A stretch of DNA of 64,000 bases, taken from Hoplostethus atlanticus (taxonomy: Eukaryota; Chordata; Actinopteri; Trachichthyiformes; Trachichthyidae). Shown in pieces: positions 1 to 18,666 of the stretch; the first letter of the stretch is position 1; each line of letters starts with the position of its first letter. The stretch lies in contig JAXDDX010000060.1 of NCBI GenBank assembly GCA_034670405.1, forward strand, positions 62,001 to 126,000, read 5' to 3'. Below the pieces are notes generated by a model, which saw nothing but the letters and a program-made list of their open reading frames with translations, made no database searches and had not been told where the DNA came from. The position numbers and the translations under genes are program-made.

Positions 1-1389
1 CTCCATCTGTCTCTTCCTCCCTCTCTTTCTCTTTCTCTTTTTCTCTTTCTCTCTGTGAAAGTTAGACAGATGCCTTCCGTTTGTTATCCCTCTGCCCCGG
101 CGCTGGCTAAGCTCATTACTGGTATTGTTTTTAGACAGTGGAGGCACCCGTCTATACGGTCTCTGGTGGCGTGGTGCTGTAAATATCGACCAGAGTAGAA
201 TATCATGAAACTGATCTGAATAAGCTCCTATGTGTCTGTCTTTGGGAGTGATGTAAGCTTTGATTGTGTCACTATAGACATCTCAGACCTCTCATCAGGT
301 AGGTCTAATGTTATCGGTCCACTGTCACTAGGCTAGTGGACATATTAGGTTATACAGGTGACTTACCAGAGGTCAAAGCTTCATAGTATTCCTACAACAC
401 CCCCTCTACTGGATGGCACTGAGCTCTACCAGCTAACTGTGGCTTCGTGCCAGAAGGCAGCTAACATTGACTTCCATGTCATTACACATAATTGGGGTGT
501 GGCCTAGTTCATGTTTTAAGGGCATGTTTATTTACAAAAATGTACAAAGAAATGTCAAAACAATGTCAAAGTGTTTTTATTGAAACAAAATTGTATCATT
601 TTAGAGCCTTAGACAACTAATAAGGTGTTGAAATAACCTGGAAACTTAATTGAAGAGTTTCATCTTCAAACAAGATATCGATAACTAAAAAACCCTGATA
701 CCTTCTCTTACTAAATGATTGCTGACGTGAAAATGAAGCACATTATGGGATAGTAAGTCATTTATATATATATATATATAGCGTTTTAGAATGATACTCT
801 ATTCAGACTGTACATGACAAGTTTACCAAGGACAAACAGGCAGCAACCAGGCTCTTATAAAAATATATTTTTTGTACTCTTTTTTTATTTTTCTAGCTGT
901 GTTGCTCTGTCTCCGTCACCCATTTTTCTTTTTCTCCTTCTCCGCACTGTGCCTCCTACTGAATCCTTTCATCCTCTTTGCTACGCCCTCCACTTGTCTT
1001 CCAGTCCCCCTCCCTCCACCTCCTCCTCTCTCCTCTTCCTCTCTTCCTTTTAAAGATGACACAAATCAGACTGCGAAAACAGCGGTACTCCTCCTGCCGT
1101 CTGTCATCTTGTTCAGCTCCCAGGTTCTCCCCGGAGTCTCACTTCTAGTCGTTATTTAACACTGAGCTACAGAGCACTAGAGGGAAAGCCTCTCGACCAC
1201 GCTACGTAGGCCTAAAGCCTCCCTAGTTTCCCCAGGGCACTTCTCAAGAGCATTCTCCCTTTCTCTAATCTTTTTTTTTTTTTACCAAAAAACAAAATCC
1301 AGGCAGGTGGTTTGGTTGTTGCCCTGTTGAAAGTTTGGAGCAGGGAATGCAATGATGTGAAGCCTGTCTCTGTTTGTGTCTCCTTGCAG

Positions 1390-1921
1390 CCCATCAGCAA
1401 TGCAGACTTCATTGTTCCGGTGGAGATTGATGGGACTGTTCATCAGGTACTGTATCACTGAGACGGAGGACTTGGAAAAGTACCAGGGCATTAGACACAG
1501 GGGCGGGCTTGTCGAGTGTGTTTGTGTATGTGTGTGTAGGGGGTTAAGACTCTTTTGTAGTACACAGAAATCAGTCACCGAGTGTTTACAACCCCAGCAA
1601 CATAAAGGTGCTGTGATTTAGAGGCATTAAAGGAATGATACAAAGAATAGTATAAGATGTCTTAATTTAAAAGAGCGTCCTTGGAGGCTGTGATATCATT
1701 TTCTTTTCTTTAGTGTCTATTATTCTCTTTCATCTCACATCACCCAATGCGGGAGAGCTGGCAGACAGCTCATACAGCTCATACACTGCTCCCTGAATTT
1801 AATGCTTTCTGTTTGATTCTGTGTGTCTTCGGGATCCTCGCTCGCTGTACAGTTAGACGGGTTGCAACGTGACTATGTCACCGAGTAAACAAATGTCCCA
1901 GGGTGCATTGATGCTCCCTTG

Positions 1922-1960
<39 letters not shown>

Positions 1961-2721
1961 TCACAAGGATAGAAAGATGAGGAAAATCCTCCAAAGTGAG
2001 GATATTTTGCTAGTTTAGTTTAAGATTAGAACTGTGATTAGGGTTAAGATTAGAAATAGGTTAGGGTAATGGTTAAGGTTAAAGGGGATCACCGGCCATT
2101 TCAAAAATATAAGGTAACATAATAGCAAAGACACTGATTGCACATTCATTGAGAAACCTCTCCACCTGCTTCTTGTTTGTATGTTCTGGTTCAAAGTGCA
2201 TCACCACCAAAAGCATCTCCATCACTACAGTCACTGGATCTGCTGTGTGCTGCCATGAATTCTGACCGTGTGAACCTTATAATGCAAGTCAGGCATGTGC
2301 AATAAAACTTGGCATGTTTCCTTTGGCATGAACTGTTATGAAAATAAACACATCATACAAGAGATCCAGATTGTGACCGAAGGTTTCCTTAAATCGCAAA
2401 TTCCACTGCAATCCTATGCTCCTTTCATTCTCCCACTGGAAGGCAATTGCTTTATACCATGATGACGTGGCCACCTAGTGGTTTGGCTGCACGTTCTCAA
2501 TGAATGTGCAAGCATGAGCTGGCGGCAGTGTCTATTTTATTCTATTACCTTCTGAATAATATGAAAATCTTCTAAATGGCTGGTGTTCCCCTTTAAAGTA
2601 CTTGGGTTTAGGGTTAAGGTTAGAATGAGGTTTAGGTTAGGGTAAGGGTTAAGATTAGGCCTGTAGTGGTGAGGGTTTAGATCAGGGTTAGGGAATGAAT
2701 GTAGTCTTGCCATATATTAAA

Positions 2722-2756
<35 letters not shown>

Positions 2757-4490
2757 AGAGAGAGAGAGAGAGAGTCTGTGTGCGAGACAGAAATAGAGAG
2801 AAAGGGACAGTGGCCCCATTTACACCTGGCATTAACATCTGTCTTGTTTCTAGATTGTGTCTAGTTGTGATGTGTTTCTGTGTATCCAGTATGTTTATGT
2901 GTAAGACATTTGGTTTCTGTGAGGTCGCAACAGCCATACTCTAGCTGCTACCTGGTTCAAGTAATCCAGGATAGGCTTTCTGTGTCTGCCTTGGCCTATG
3001 CTTGATTACTTGCACTGGGGGGCAGCAACTAGTCCACAGAGAACAAAGGAAGAGGAGAGGAAACAAGCAAAAATCAGCAGAGAAATGGGTAGCTTTAGTG
3101 TGCAGTTGTTTTTCATTTCCTATTCCCTACAACAATTTTCCATTTCCACATACAGAGAATATGTCACTGTGTATGTGTACCTGTGCTTGTGTGTGTGCAT
3201 GCATGTACATGCGTTTGTCTTGTTTCAGGTGTACGTGCTGAAGAGGCCCCATGTGGATGAGTTCCTCCAGAAGATGGGGGAGCTGTTTGAATGTGTTCTC
3301 TTCACAGCAAGCTTAGCCAAGGTTGGTTCTCAGGTCATAACACTATGACCACAGTCACAATAATATCTGCATCTGCACTGTATCAACCCAATGTATTTCT
3401 GGACCATTCAGTATGCTGACCCTGTGGCGGATCTGCTGGACCAGTGGGGGGTGTTTCGCGCCCGGCTCTTCAGGGAATCCTGCGTTTTCCACAGAGGAAA
3501 CTACGTCAAAGACCTCAGCCGGCTGGGCCGAGAAATCAGCAAAGTCATCATTGTAGACAACTCACCTGCCTCCTACATCTTCCACCCTGAGAATGCAGTA
3601 AGTTATTTTGATGTTGGAAAGTGGTGAATTAGTCACATTGAGACTGGAGCATAATGATTTGAGCGTGATGTTTTGGGTTAGGACTATACTGACATGTTAC
3701 GATAGGAGAACCACCAAAATCATCTCGTGTCTCTGGTGTCCTGTGACATACTAACGTTTTAGCATACAGTACAGCCTGTAGGCAACTAGCATGATCTAAC
3801 GTAAGAAGATAGACCTTTTAGTAATCCAGAGTTGGTGATGTTTTCTGCACATATAGCGGAAGCTGACCATTTTACCTCTTTATTTATTTTATTCTATCAT
3901 TATATTACAAGTGCATTTATTTTCATGTATTCATTTGAATTTATTTTATCCAATATTTTATATACATGGACAAATCACAGTGAAGAATGTATATAACATA
4001 TATTCAAAGGGGGAATATATATTTATATAAAATATATGAGAAGGTGCCAATTTTTCATATTTACATGTATTGTGAAACTATATCTTAGAAATACATTTAT
4101 TTTCCATATGGGTAGCTGTGAGAAACAGGGCTGAGCTAGAGGCAGAGTTCTGTGTTTTATGTGTTTTCTCTCCTCTGGAGGAGTTGCACGATGGAGCTGA
4201 CACTCTTCAGGCCTTTGATGCACTTCCTCATCAATTATTTACACAAAACTCCCACGAGTTTTTCACCTATGATGCAACAGTTTTGCATCAACTGTTAACT
4301 GTGTTTTCTCCCTTGATCATTTACTTAACTTGGTCTGTCTCCCTCTCTGTCTCTCTGTCCACAGGTCCCAGTGCAGTCTTGGTTTGATGACATGTCGGAC
4401 ACAGAGCTACTGGACCTGATCCCTCTGTTTGAGGGCCTCAGTAAGGAGGAGGACATTTACAATCTATTACAGAGCCTGAGGACCAGGTAG
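1390..4490 (+). CDS. ctdspl: CTD small phosphatase-like protein, C-terminal four coding exons (gene starts left of window)
   Basis: Coding exons are 1390-1446, 3229-3321, 3412-3597 and 4365-4490 (stop TAG 4488-4490), all with GT-AG borders and phase 0 joins, giving 153 residues. The protein reads [14 protein letters not shown], then [51 protein letters not shown] and [16 protein letters not shown]. This is the second half of the FCP/SCP HAD-family phosphatase domain. Known family role: nuclear dephosphorylation of the RNA polymerase II C-terminal domain and repression of neuronal genes. The catalytic DxDE motif and the N-terminus lie before position 1, so the entry is partial. Human CTDSPL hosts mir-26a-1 and precedes VILL; both hold here, favouring ctdspl over ctdsp1/2. 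Which teleost duplicate it is cannot be told. Confidence 0.95.
2030..2690 (+). repeat. Degenerate GGTTAGGG-type (telomere-like) repeat split by the MITE
   Basis: Loose copies of GGTTAGGG/GGTTAAGG occur at about 2034-2078 and resume at about 2598-2690, on either side of the TTAA element. They look like one simple-sequence tract into which the transposon inserted. Confidence 0.6.
2079..2596. mobile_element. TTAA-flanked non-autonomous DNA transposon (T2/Kolobok-like MITE)
   Basis: TTAA at 2079-2082 and 2593-2596 bounds a 510-bp element. Its left end AGGGGATCACCGGCCATTT (2083-2101) is the inverted copy of the right end AAATGGCTGGTGTTCCCCT (2574-2592), with two mismatches. Subterminal sequence is also inverted: CACATTCATTGAGAA near 2141 against TTCTCAATGAATGTG near 2496. 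The TTAA target site and TTAAAGGGG end fit the T2 MITE pattern (TTAAAGGRR) that I associate with the Kolobok superfamily. No transposase is coded. The flanks are degenerate GGTTAGGG-like repeats. Confidence 0.7.
2723..2774 (+). repeat. Compound (TG)n(GA)n microsatellite
   Basis: About 15 TG units run from 2723 to 2753 and are followed by GA units to 2774. The tract lies about 170 bp upstream of the mir-26a hairpin. A second (GT)17 tract is at 1925-1958 in the same ctdspl intron. Confidence 0.9.
2944..3026 (+). ncRNA. mir26a: mir-26a precursor hairpin in a ctdspl intron
   Basis: Positions 2956-2977 match the 22-nt mature miR-26a-5p as I know it (begins TTCAAGTAATCC). Positions 2995-3016 (begin CCTATGCTTGATT) pair with it as the 3p arm, across a loop of about 17 nt. 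The stem is closed at the base by GCTGC (2944-2948) against GCAGC (3022-3026). It lies on the sense strand of the ctdspl intron that precedes the exon at 3229, so it is expected to be made from the host transcript. In mammals MIR26A1 is intronic in CTDSPL. Confidence 0.95.
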
Positions 4491-5924
4491 CAGACAGTGG
4501 CTCCAGCTCTTGCCCCAGTGGCCCTTCCTGCCTCGGCCTCACTATTCAGAGGTGTCACCCCACTGCCACAGCCCTGTGGCTCAGCTCCTGTCCTCCAACC
4601 GGCCATGGTTGCTGTGAGCTCCCTAGCAGAGAGGACTTCGGGCAAACGTTACGGTCATAATCAAAGCTAGAGAAAACAACTGTATGGATCTGGATTCTTG
4701 GACACACTCTGTATACAGGACTTCATGTTCCTATAAAATGACTGTATGTACATACTATATGTTTCTAAGAGCAAGACATACATAAACTAATTTTTCTATC
4801 AAAGAGAGGAGGTTTTACTATTCTACCAAGTAATATTTTAGTTACCAAAAATAAACAAATACACAAAAGAGTTTTTTGAGCGTGAGGCGGAGAGAGTGGA
4901 GAACTTGGGTTTTTATGTTAAGCTGTGCTATGCAGGCTGCCGTTTCTCGTTGACCTTTCGTTCAAATAACTGTGATTTATCGTAACTTGCAGAATGAAGT
5001 GCCTTCATTACTGTGTTTATTTTGTTTTCTTGGGTATTGGGTACACATTTTATTGCTGCATATTTACTCAAAACTCCAAAAGCATACTAACTAAATTTTT
5101 CAAGTGAAGTGAAGTCTTTGCTGATTGTCATTTAATCTGAGAAAACTGAAGAGGATTATTCCCATAAATTCCCACAAATTCCCATTTATCTAACTAGCCT
5201 GTTAACACCTCGGTGATTCTTCGCTTTGATCTTTGAGTTCAGTAAACATTGAATTGTTCAAGTCACCAAATATTTTTACAATTCAATGTGATTTATGACT
5301 GTATGACATGACAATGTAAATCAGTGATCCTTCAATATATTGATACCCCACACCTTATTATCAAAGAAAATTAATCCTTTGTAATGACATCACTGTCCCC
5401 AAATAAATGTTAAATTTTTGCGGAAAATATAATGATTAGCTTAGATTATATGGAATTCTATTTATTGGGGAAAGCGGGTTGGGTGCATTGTAAAGAATAC
5501 TGTTGAAATCGTACTGTACAACATTATTAAAGTTGCAGGTTTGCACACTGTCACAGTTTGTTCCTTGGTGTAACGTCGTCTACCTGTGACCTTCTCAGTA
5601 ATAGGACAAGAGTGGCAAATAAAGACATCAATCTGTAGGTTTGATTTTTGAATGTAGTTTGTAATTCGGGGCATCTGAAGGGCAGTTACAAAAGGGGGAA
5701 TTAAAATAGTCTTGTAGGTTGATATTCTGCAAACCTAGTATTTTTTCTGTTTGTTAGAGTTATGAGTTGTTACAATGAAGGAAACCTGTGACGTCACTGA
5801 ATTGCAGTGCAAGAGAGGGCTGATAGAAAATTGAATGGTCGTCATTTTCCCATACCTATATGAACCATCTAGAATTAGGGAGCTTTACAATTCATGAAAC
5901 AAGTTTTAGGTTTTGCACAATAAA
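4491..5924 (+). other. ctdspl: Probable ctdspl 3' UTR
   Basis: No coding exon is seen after the stop codon. AATAAA occurs at 4850-4855 and again at 5919-5924, so a short and a long 3' UTR are both possible; which site is used cannot be read from the DNA. Confidence 0.5.
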
Positions 5925-8900
5925 AGTAGATTTTGGCAGAACTCACCTGTAAGGTTTGACATCTAAGTCATATAGTACTACTAAGACACTACTGGGCTTC
6001 TCTAGTAATGGTCAAACTCCAGCGTTTGCAGGAATGAATAATCAACAAGTGCATTCATCATTTTAATAATTTCTTAAGTGGTTAATGTGCAACCAAGGGA
6101 AGCTTAGTTTCATGTGATATCTTGATGTGAACTTTTAGCCTCCGCTTGCATAGCAGCCAGAGTCTTTTGATCAAGCTCTCAGAGACCTGAATAATTGTTG
6201 GCTTTGCACACTTCATTTTGTATCACTTGTGAATATGTGGGGGTTCAAGTCTGCTACATTATTGAACTGATCATGTTTTGATGATGGGGTCAAGAATCAA
6301 GTCTGAAAATGAAAAACCATGTCCAAAGGTAAGAAAAACATCACTGTTACTTCATCATTGTTAGCTGCAGGTTAACAGGAAAGCCAGGTTGATTGTATAA
6401 CCATCTGTTCTTCAGTTGCCAGAGAGTGTGTGAACTATATTACAATCTTAAGGATAATAAATGTATCCCTGAATAGACAATATCAGCAGGGAGGCTGTGA
6501 ACATTCATTCATGATTCATGCAGCTCCTGCAGCTTTCAGCAGAAAGTTTCAAAATTCTTCATACACCCTTTTGAAATGTTTGAGGTGGAAGAAAAAGCAC
6601 GATGCCTCTATGTGTTTTATGTATGAAGGAAAGTTTACAGCCTTGATTTCATGATTGCATTTCATGTTATAAGAAGCGGGGTTAAGCACACTAAGTGATT
6701 CTTTGACTTTGAATATTCAGGATGTCAATATCTGTCAATTTATTATAGATCAGTGTGATGCTGAGCTCAGTGTCATTGCATGGCAGGATGATATCTTGGT
6801 CAGAGTTAAAAAAAAGGGCCTCTCAATTTTTACTGTATGTCTTAAAAGTTCAAACTTATCTACACATAGAATTTACTTTTGAACTAAGGATTAACATCTA
6901 CAGTATTCAACAACAGAACTACGCTGTTCTGCAAAATAATTGCATCAAAAAGTGTGCAAATCACTTTAGATACAGTGTGTTAATGCATCCCCACATTTAG
7001 CAAATGCATGTAAACACAAGCTGCCAATGCCTTCTCCCCAAGGGTAGATCAAAGCCCAGAGCTGTAAACCTTCAATAATGTCGAGCTTTCCTCTGAGTGT
7101 CTGTGAGTAGGCACAGAATGAGAGATTTAGCCATAGAAAGCCACTGATTCCTTTCCAAAACCACTCAGGGCTCCTTGAGTCCAATTCCCCCATCTGCTAG
7201 TTGTAGCAGTTGTGAAATGAATTGGTGTCAAGTGGCCGTGTAATGCCTGCTGTGCTGCCGAGGGCTCCGTCAAATATAAACACAACTCTGGATACTTAAG
7301 GGCCTGTGAGTACCTGGAGTCAGGCTTAAGCCCATTCTGAACCCAGGAAATGTGGATGCTTTTCTCAAGCACCTTGAGTTTGTGATGTATACAGAAATAT
7401 GTGTCTTCCTCTTCCTGGGTAATATTGATGTAATGTGAGGAAAAGAGTTGTAAGCTTGTGGAATTGTGAAAAAGGAGACGGGAAATTGCAGGTGTGTTCA
7501 AACCTGGGTGGAGAGTCAAATACACCCAACCCTCTCTGGCACACATACTCACACACTCAACCTTGCACATAGAGGAAGAGCAGTCAATACTCCATTACTC
7601 TTATTACATAAAGACATCACTACACTGCCTTTCTGCCTCACACGTCTCCACAAGGTAAGATCCATACCAATCGTTTATTGTGACTTATTGGATTACATTA
7701 CTTTGAGTCTGTTGAACGCCACTCTATTGTTTTGTAAGTGAATTATTACACGAGTTAAAAAGGTTTTTAAACTGACTTTTGAAACGATGTTGAGCCATTT
7801 CCTTTGTTAAATAAATGAAAAGGTCCACGGAGCATTTCATGAGAGCTGGAGAGGAATACACTGGGATGTATTTACAGTATTAACAAAGCTTGCTGTGTGA
7901 ATACCACAGTTTAATTGGTGTGAAACCAGTCTTTCCTGTCAAAATAATGGAAGGGTGATTGTGAGAAGAGGCAACCACCAATGTTGAGTCCTCAGTTTAT
8001 CTATTCAGATTCTATTTGCTCAAGTTTTTCTTTCATTTTTTTGTCCATTTATTTGAACCAGGATCAGATTGCAGAGCACACCAACTCTTGTTCACCCTGC
8101 AGCACACAATTACACACTTTCACACCAGGGAGTTGCCACTACAGCCCCAGTCTTCAACCGGTGGCCACTAACTGACACCACCTTTGGGTGGTTAAGTGTC
8201 TTGCTCTAGAAAGGCAGGGGAGAGCTGTGCTCATTCTCTTCTCCATCCAGATCCCCCCAGTTTATCTGGGGAATTGAACTGGCAACCTTCTGATCATAAA
8301 CCCATCTCCTGCCACCAACCAATTCATCATGACTTATTATTTGATTTGAGAATCTGATCATGATTTTGCAGTCATTTGATTTTTGTTTCATAGATAAAGC
8401 TACTGGTGATATCAGCTGGTAGTAGACACTGCCATACAGTGTCAGATGCTACATGTTGTCTAATACCTTGAAGGACACTGAATTTTTAGCCATAGTAAAA
8501 ATTGATATCCATGTTTTCAACATTATTATTGAATATGTGTACAATTATTGCTATGTGGTTCTGTCTCTGTCTGTCTTTGTCTTTCCGTCCCCCTCAGCCT
8601 CACACACAGGCACCGGATTACAGTCAGATTTGCCAGTTTAGCCCAAGCCCTGCTATTTTATTTCAATCTTGGCCTTTTTGTATTTGCTCTCTGTGTGTCA
8701 ACTCTTTATCTGATTATGTGGGCACCAGGACTTAGATAATATTATTGAAGGGTGTGGTTAACATCCTGGTAGAATAGAATTGATCTGATCTCACACAGCT
8801 CACACCACCCACTCCATCAATCAACCGCTGTGGCAGCCATTTCGCCCCGCAAGTCATTTTTTTTCCATACCTGGTGCATGGACATGACTTTAAGACAGCA

Positions 8901-9494
8901 TACAGTATACTTACCATGAGATATAACAGTGTTATTCCACAATGTGTTACATCAGATTTAGTGACCACAAATCCTACAGCCGTTTGACTATCATGTCAAG
9001 CATGCATGGATCCTTATTTGCATTCATGACATGCTGCAACCGGTGCAACATCTCAGCGAGACTATTTTCCATACAGTATTTCAACACTGAGCTTATATTG
9101 TTTGCACAGCGAGTGATACACCGTATTTGCTTATCAGTGCTGTTTGAGATCTGAGTCAAAAGGCAGTGAAGCACCACTGATTGCAGAACTTGTATGTTGC
9201 CATGGCGGCAAGCTGCCACTCATTACTGGGATTAGAGGTGCCTCGCTGGAGATCCAATCTTTTGAAATGGTTCACTTGCCATCTTCGAGCCATCTGTTTC
9301 CAATGAAAAGATATAGAACTCATGAAGACGCGCAGTAAGGAGGATGTAGGTCTCACAAATCTGAATGCATACAATATTTTCCCGTTCAGATACTTGAGGC
9401 GTTAATACTGAATGCAGTGTGTTTTCTAACGTGCCATGAAATGTTTCGACACACGTTCCATGATGGATGACCATGAGATAAAGTCCAAATAGTC

Positions 9495-9527
<33 letters not shown>

Positions 9528-9735
9528 TGTGCTTCAGCATCAATGAGATTATAAATTAGATTCATGTCATTCCTTATGATTTACTCACTGCCTTTGATGG
9601 TGCAGCAACCGCCTATCTTCAATGTGTTTTCTGTATTGCATGAATCAGTACAGACAGTATATTTCTACCTACACCGCATACAAATAAACAGTGTTGAGTG
9701 CAGTTTTTCCTTACACGTGTGTGTTTGTGTTTCAG
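5925..9735. other. Intergenic ctdspl-vill, with a possible non-coding first exon of vill
   Basis: No conserved coding exon is visible. A good donor (CACAAG followed by gtaaga) ends a possible 5' UTR exon at about 7560-7654, which could splice to the acceptor just before the vill start codon at 9745. About 8070-8330 resembles a degenerate teleost interspersed repeat (it contains GGGAATTGAACTGGCAACC). An (ATA)n microsatellite lies at 9495-9526. Confidence 0.4.
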
Positions 9736-9744
9736 CTCAGCAGA

Positions 9745-16262
<6,518 letters not shown>

Positions 16263-16702
16263 GAATGAGAAGCGTTCATTTGGAATCGGGGGGAAATCTA
16301 CAGCTGAGCTTAAACATGTATTTGTTTTGAAGCCGTCACACCTCTCTTCAAGTACACGCATGGCGTTTTCAGAATGACTTCTCAATCAAACTGTTTTAGC
16401 TGTTGGTGAGAGTGACAGGACCGGTGTCGTTGAGACGATGACCATTTCATCGAAACAGTTTCTAGTTCTACTGAAAATTTTTAAACTACCAACCAAATTA
16501 TACATCAGAGTAATTAAAAATGTTATCTTGGATATTATAACGTGATTAATAATCTTCTAGCTAGAAATTGTAAATCCTATCAATGTAGCCTGCACTTATT
16601 AAGGTTCTCAAGATTATTTTCTGTTGTTGAGCTGTTTTTTCCCGTAATATTTTCAGTTTCAACATATTACTGTATTGCCATGGCCAGATCACTTATGTCA
16701 TG

Positions 16703-16708
16703 AATAAA
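16703..16708 (+). terminator. vill: vill polyadenylation signal AATAAA
   Basis: AATAAA lies 441 bp after the vill stop codon and is the first clear signal in the 3' flank. Confidence 0.6.
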
Positions 16709-16744
16709 GAAACACAACTGTTCATCAGGGACTCTTCTCGTTGC

Positions 16745-17178
16745 TTTATTTGAGAGCTAGTGCAAATGCAGTTAAGTGAAATGACACACTGAAAGCATTG
16801 TTTTTCTTGTCAAGAGTTTGACATGGTAAAACCCTCCCTTTATTAGTGTGACAAAACGATTACCGATTATGATACTATGAAAGTATGATTTATATAACTC
16901 AGAGTAATTGGTTTTGTTTGAAATGAAATACATTATAAAGTGAAATTATGAAGTTGATAGTTATATAGTAACTTCTATATTATAAGTTATAAAGTCAAAC
17001 ATTGCTTGATATGCACCTCATATCAACAGTCAAAGTTATGGAACATTTAAAGTCTGCTTGGAAAAAAAAAAACATTTGGAAAATCACAATCACAAAAATG
17101 ATATGATCTTTGGATGGGTTATCTCTGCAGGACACTGTGCCATCAAAATGAACACCTGTGCGCACATACACATAGACA

Positions 17179-17209
<31 letters not shown>

Positions 17210-17926
17210 GCGGTTCTCTCTCAATGGGAAAAACACTTGCTTTCTGATACCATATAGTGCCTCATGAAGACACTCCAGTGATCAACAATATTATATTATG
17301 AAACATTTTTCCAAATAAAATGAGAACATTTTAAATTATCCTTAAAAAGCAAGTTTGTTTTCTAGTAAGAACAGGTAAAATTATAAAAACACATTGAGTC
17401 TTATAATTCTTGTTACGTTGTATCCATGAGCATCACCTTTATGACCTTGAAGGGAAAATGGAACATTCTAAGGTCTCAGAGAACCTACAACCTTCATATA
17501 CTTTTCACAGACCCGTACATCTTCAGCAGGAATTCAACCCTCATGCTTCAATCCTGTGTGAAGGCCAAACAAATTATTTCTCTCTAAAATGGCTATAATC
17601 TTCTGTACTGCTCATTCACTTCTCTTCACCAGTAACCTCTTTTATATTTAATTCATGTTTTCACACTCTTCTGTTTTTAACCATACAGGACCTCCTAAAC
17701 AAATATACCATATGCTAATTTTTTAAAAAGCTAAAAGAATAGAATAGGAATAGTGTTATATATTACTGTAAGTCAACAGTTTAGATTGGCAGCTGACAAA
17801 ATATTTTGGGTTTTTTTTCAGAAAAATTAAATATATGGTCTGAATTGTTTGACTTTGCTTTAAAACCGGGCAAATTCCTTTATGGTTTCTATATTGCTCT
17901 CTTTGGCATGAAGGCTGTTGGTAGTC
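16745..17926 (-). other. vill-plcd1 tail-to-tail spacer, probable plcd1 3' UTR
   Basis: No coding exon is seen. Reverse-strand AATAAA (TTTATT on +) occurs at 16745-16750 and near 16838, so the plcd1 3' UTR may run for about 1.1 kb and nearly meet the vill poly(A) site. A (CT)n(CA)n tract is at 17177-17210. Confidence 0.4.
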
Positions 17927-18615
17927 CTACTGGGCATCCAGAAGCATGAGATGCACAAACAGTCCAGCAGAACAGATGACGTCACCTCTCTTGGTCAGCA
18001 GAGGGATATGTCGATATCCTGGATAAAGGGAAGTGAGTTTTAGATGCGTCAGTGAGTGAAAACCACATCATGAATGGGACACAAAAACAGAAGTCGTATG
18101 ACATAAAATAGTCAGCAAAATTCAAAAGCGCACTAAATAATGGAAGAAATTTGTATATCCTGAAATAAAAATACAATCAAGAGGGGTAACATTAAACGAA
18201 AGCCAAAATTGTTGTAGGAGTGTGGGGAAAAGATAGAAGTGAGAAGATGGAGGTTATCCTAGAAGTAACAATTGTGTACACTTTTCCACGTGGCCACTTT
18301 ATTATGTGTCATTTTTGTCTTCTGAATTCTCAACTCAAGGAGGTTAAGTTCCTATTTATGATTTCAGTTAACCTGGAAATAAGCCACGCTGCTATCCCAA
18401 GCTCAACACCATTAGTGCTAGAGTTCCTTACCGTTCTGTACACTGGTGAGCGGTAGACAGTAGTGCCCTACGAGATCATTCTGGGATGTCGAGTCGTAGT
18501 CCTCCACCACAAATCGCACCATGACCAGCTCAGGGACGTGGATGTCAAACTGGAAGCTCTCATTCCACATGGGGTTGAACCCTGCAAGGGGTTATCATTC
18601 AAATGGTGCAATTTA

Positions 18616-18666
<51 letters not shown>

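Noticed and set aside
872..1159. Possible extra ctdspl exon after TTCCTTTTAAAG (1054 onward)
   Set aside because: No resemblance to CTDSPL and no clear donor; the exon at 1390 needs a phase 0 partner carrying the catalytic motif, which is not here.
8070..8330. tRNA-like stretch (GGGAATTGAACTGGCAACC)
   Set aside because: It resembles the recurring tail of a teleost interspersed repeat; no full cloverleaf could be built by eye.
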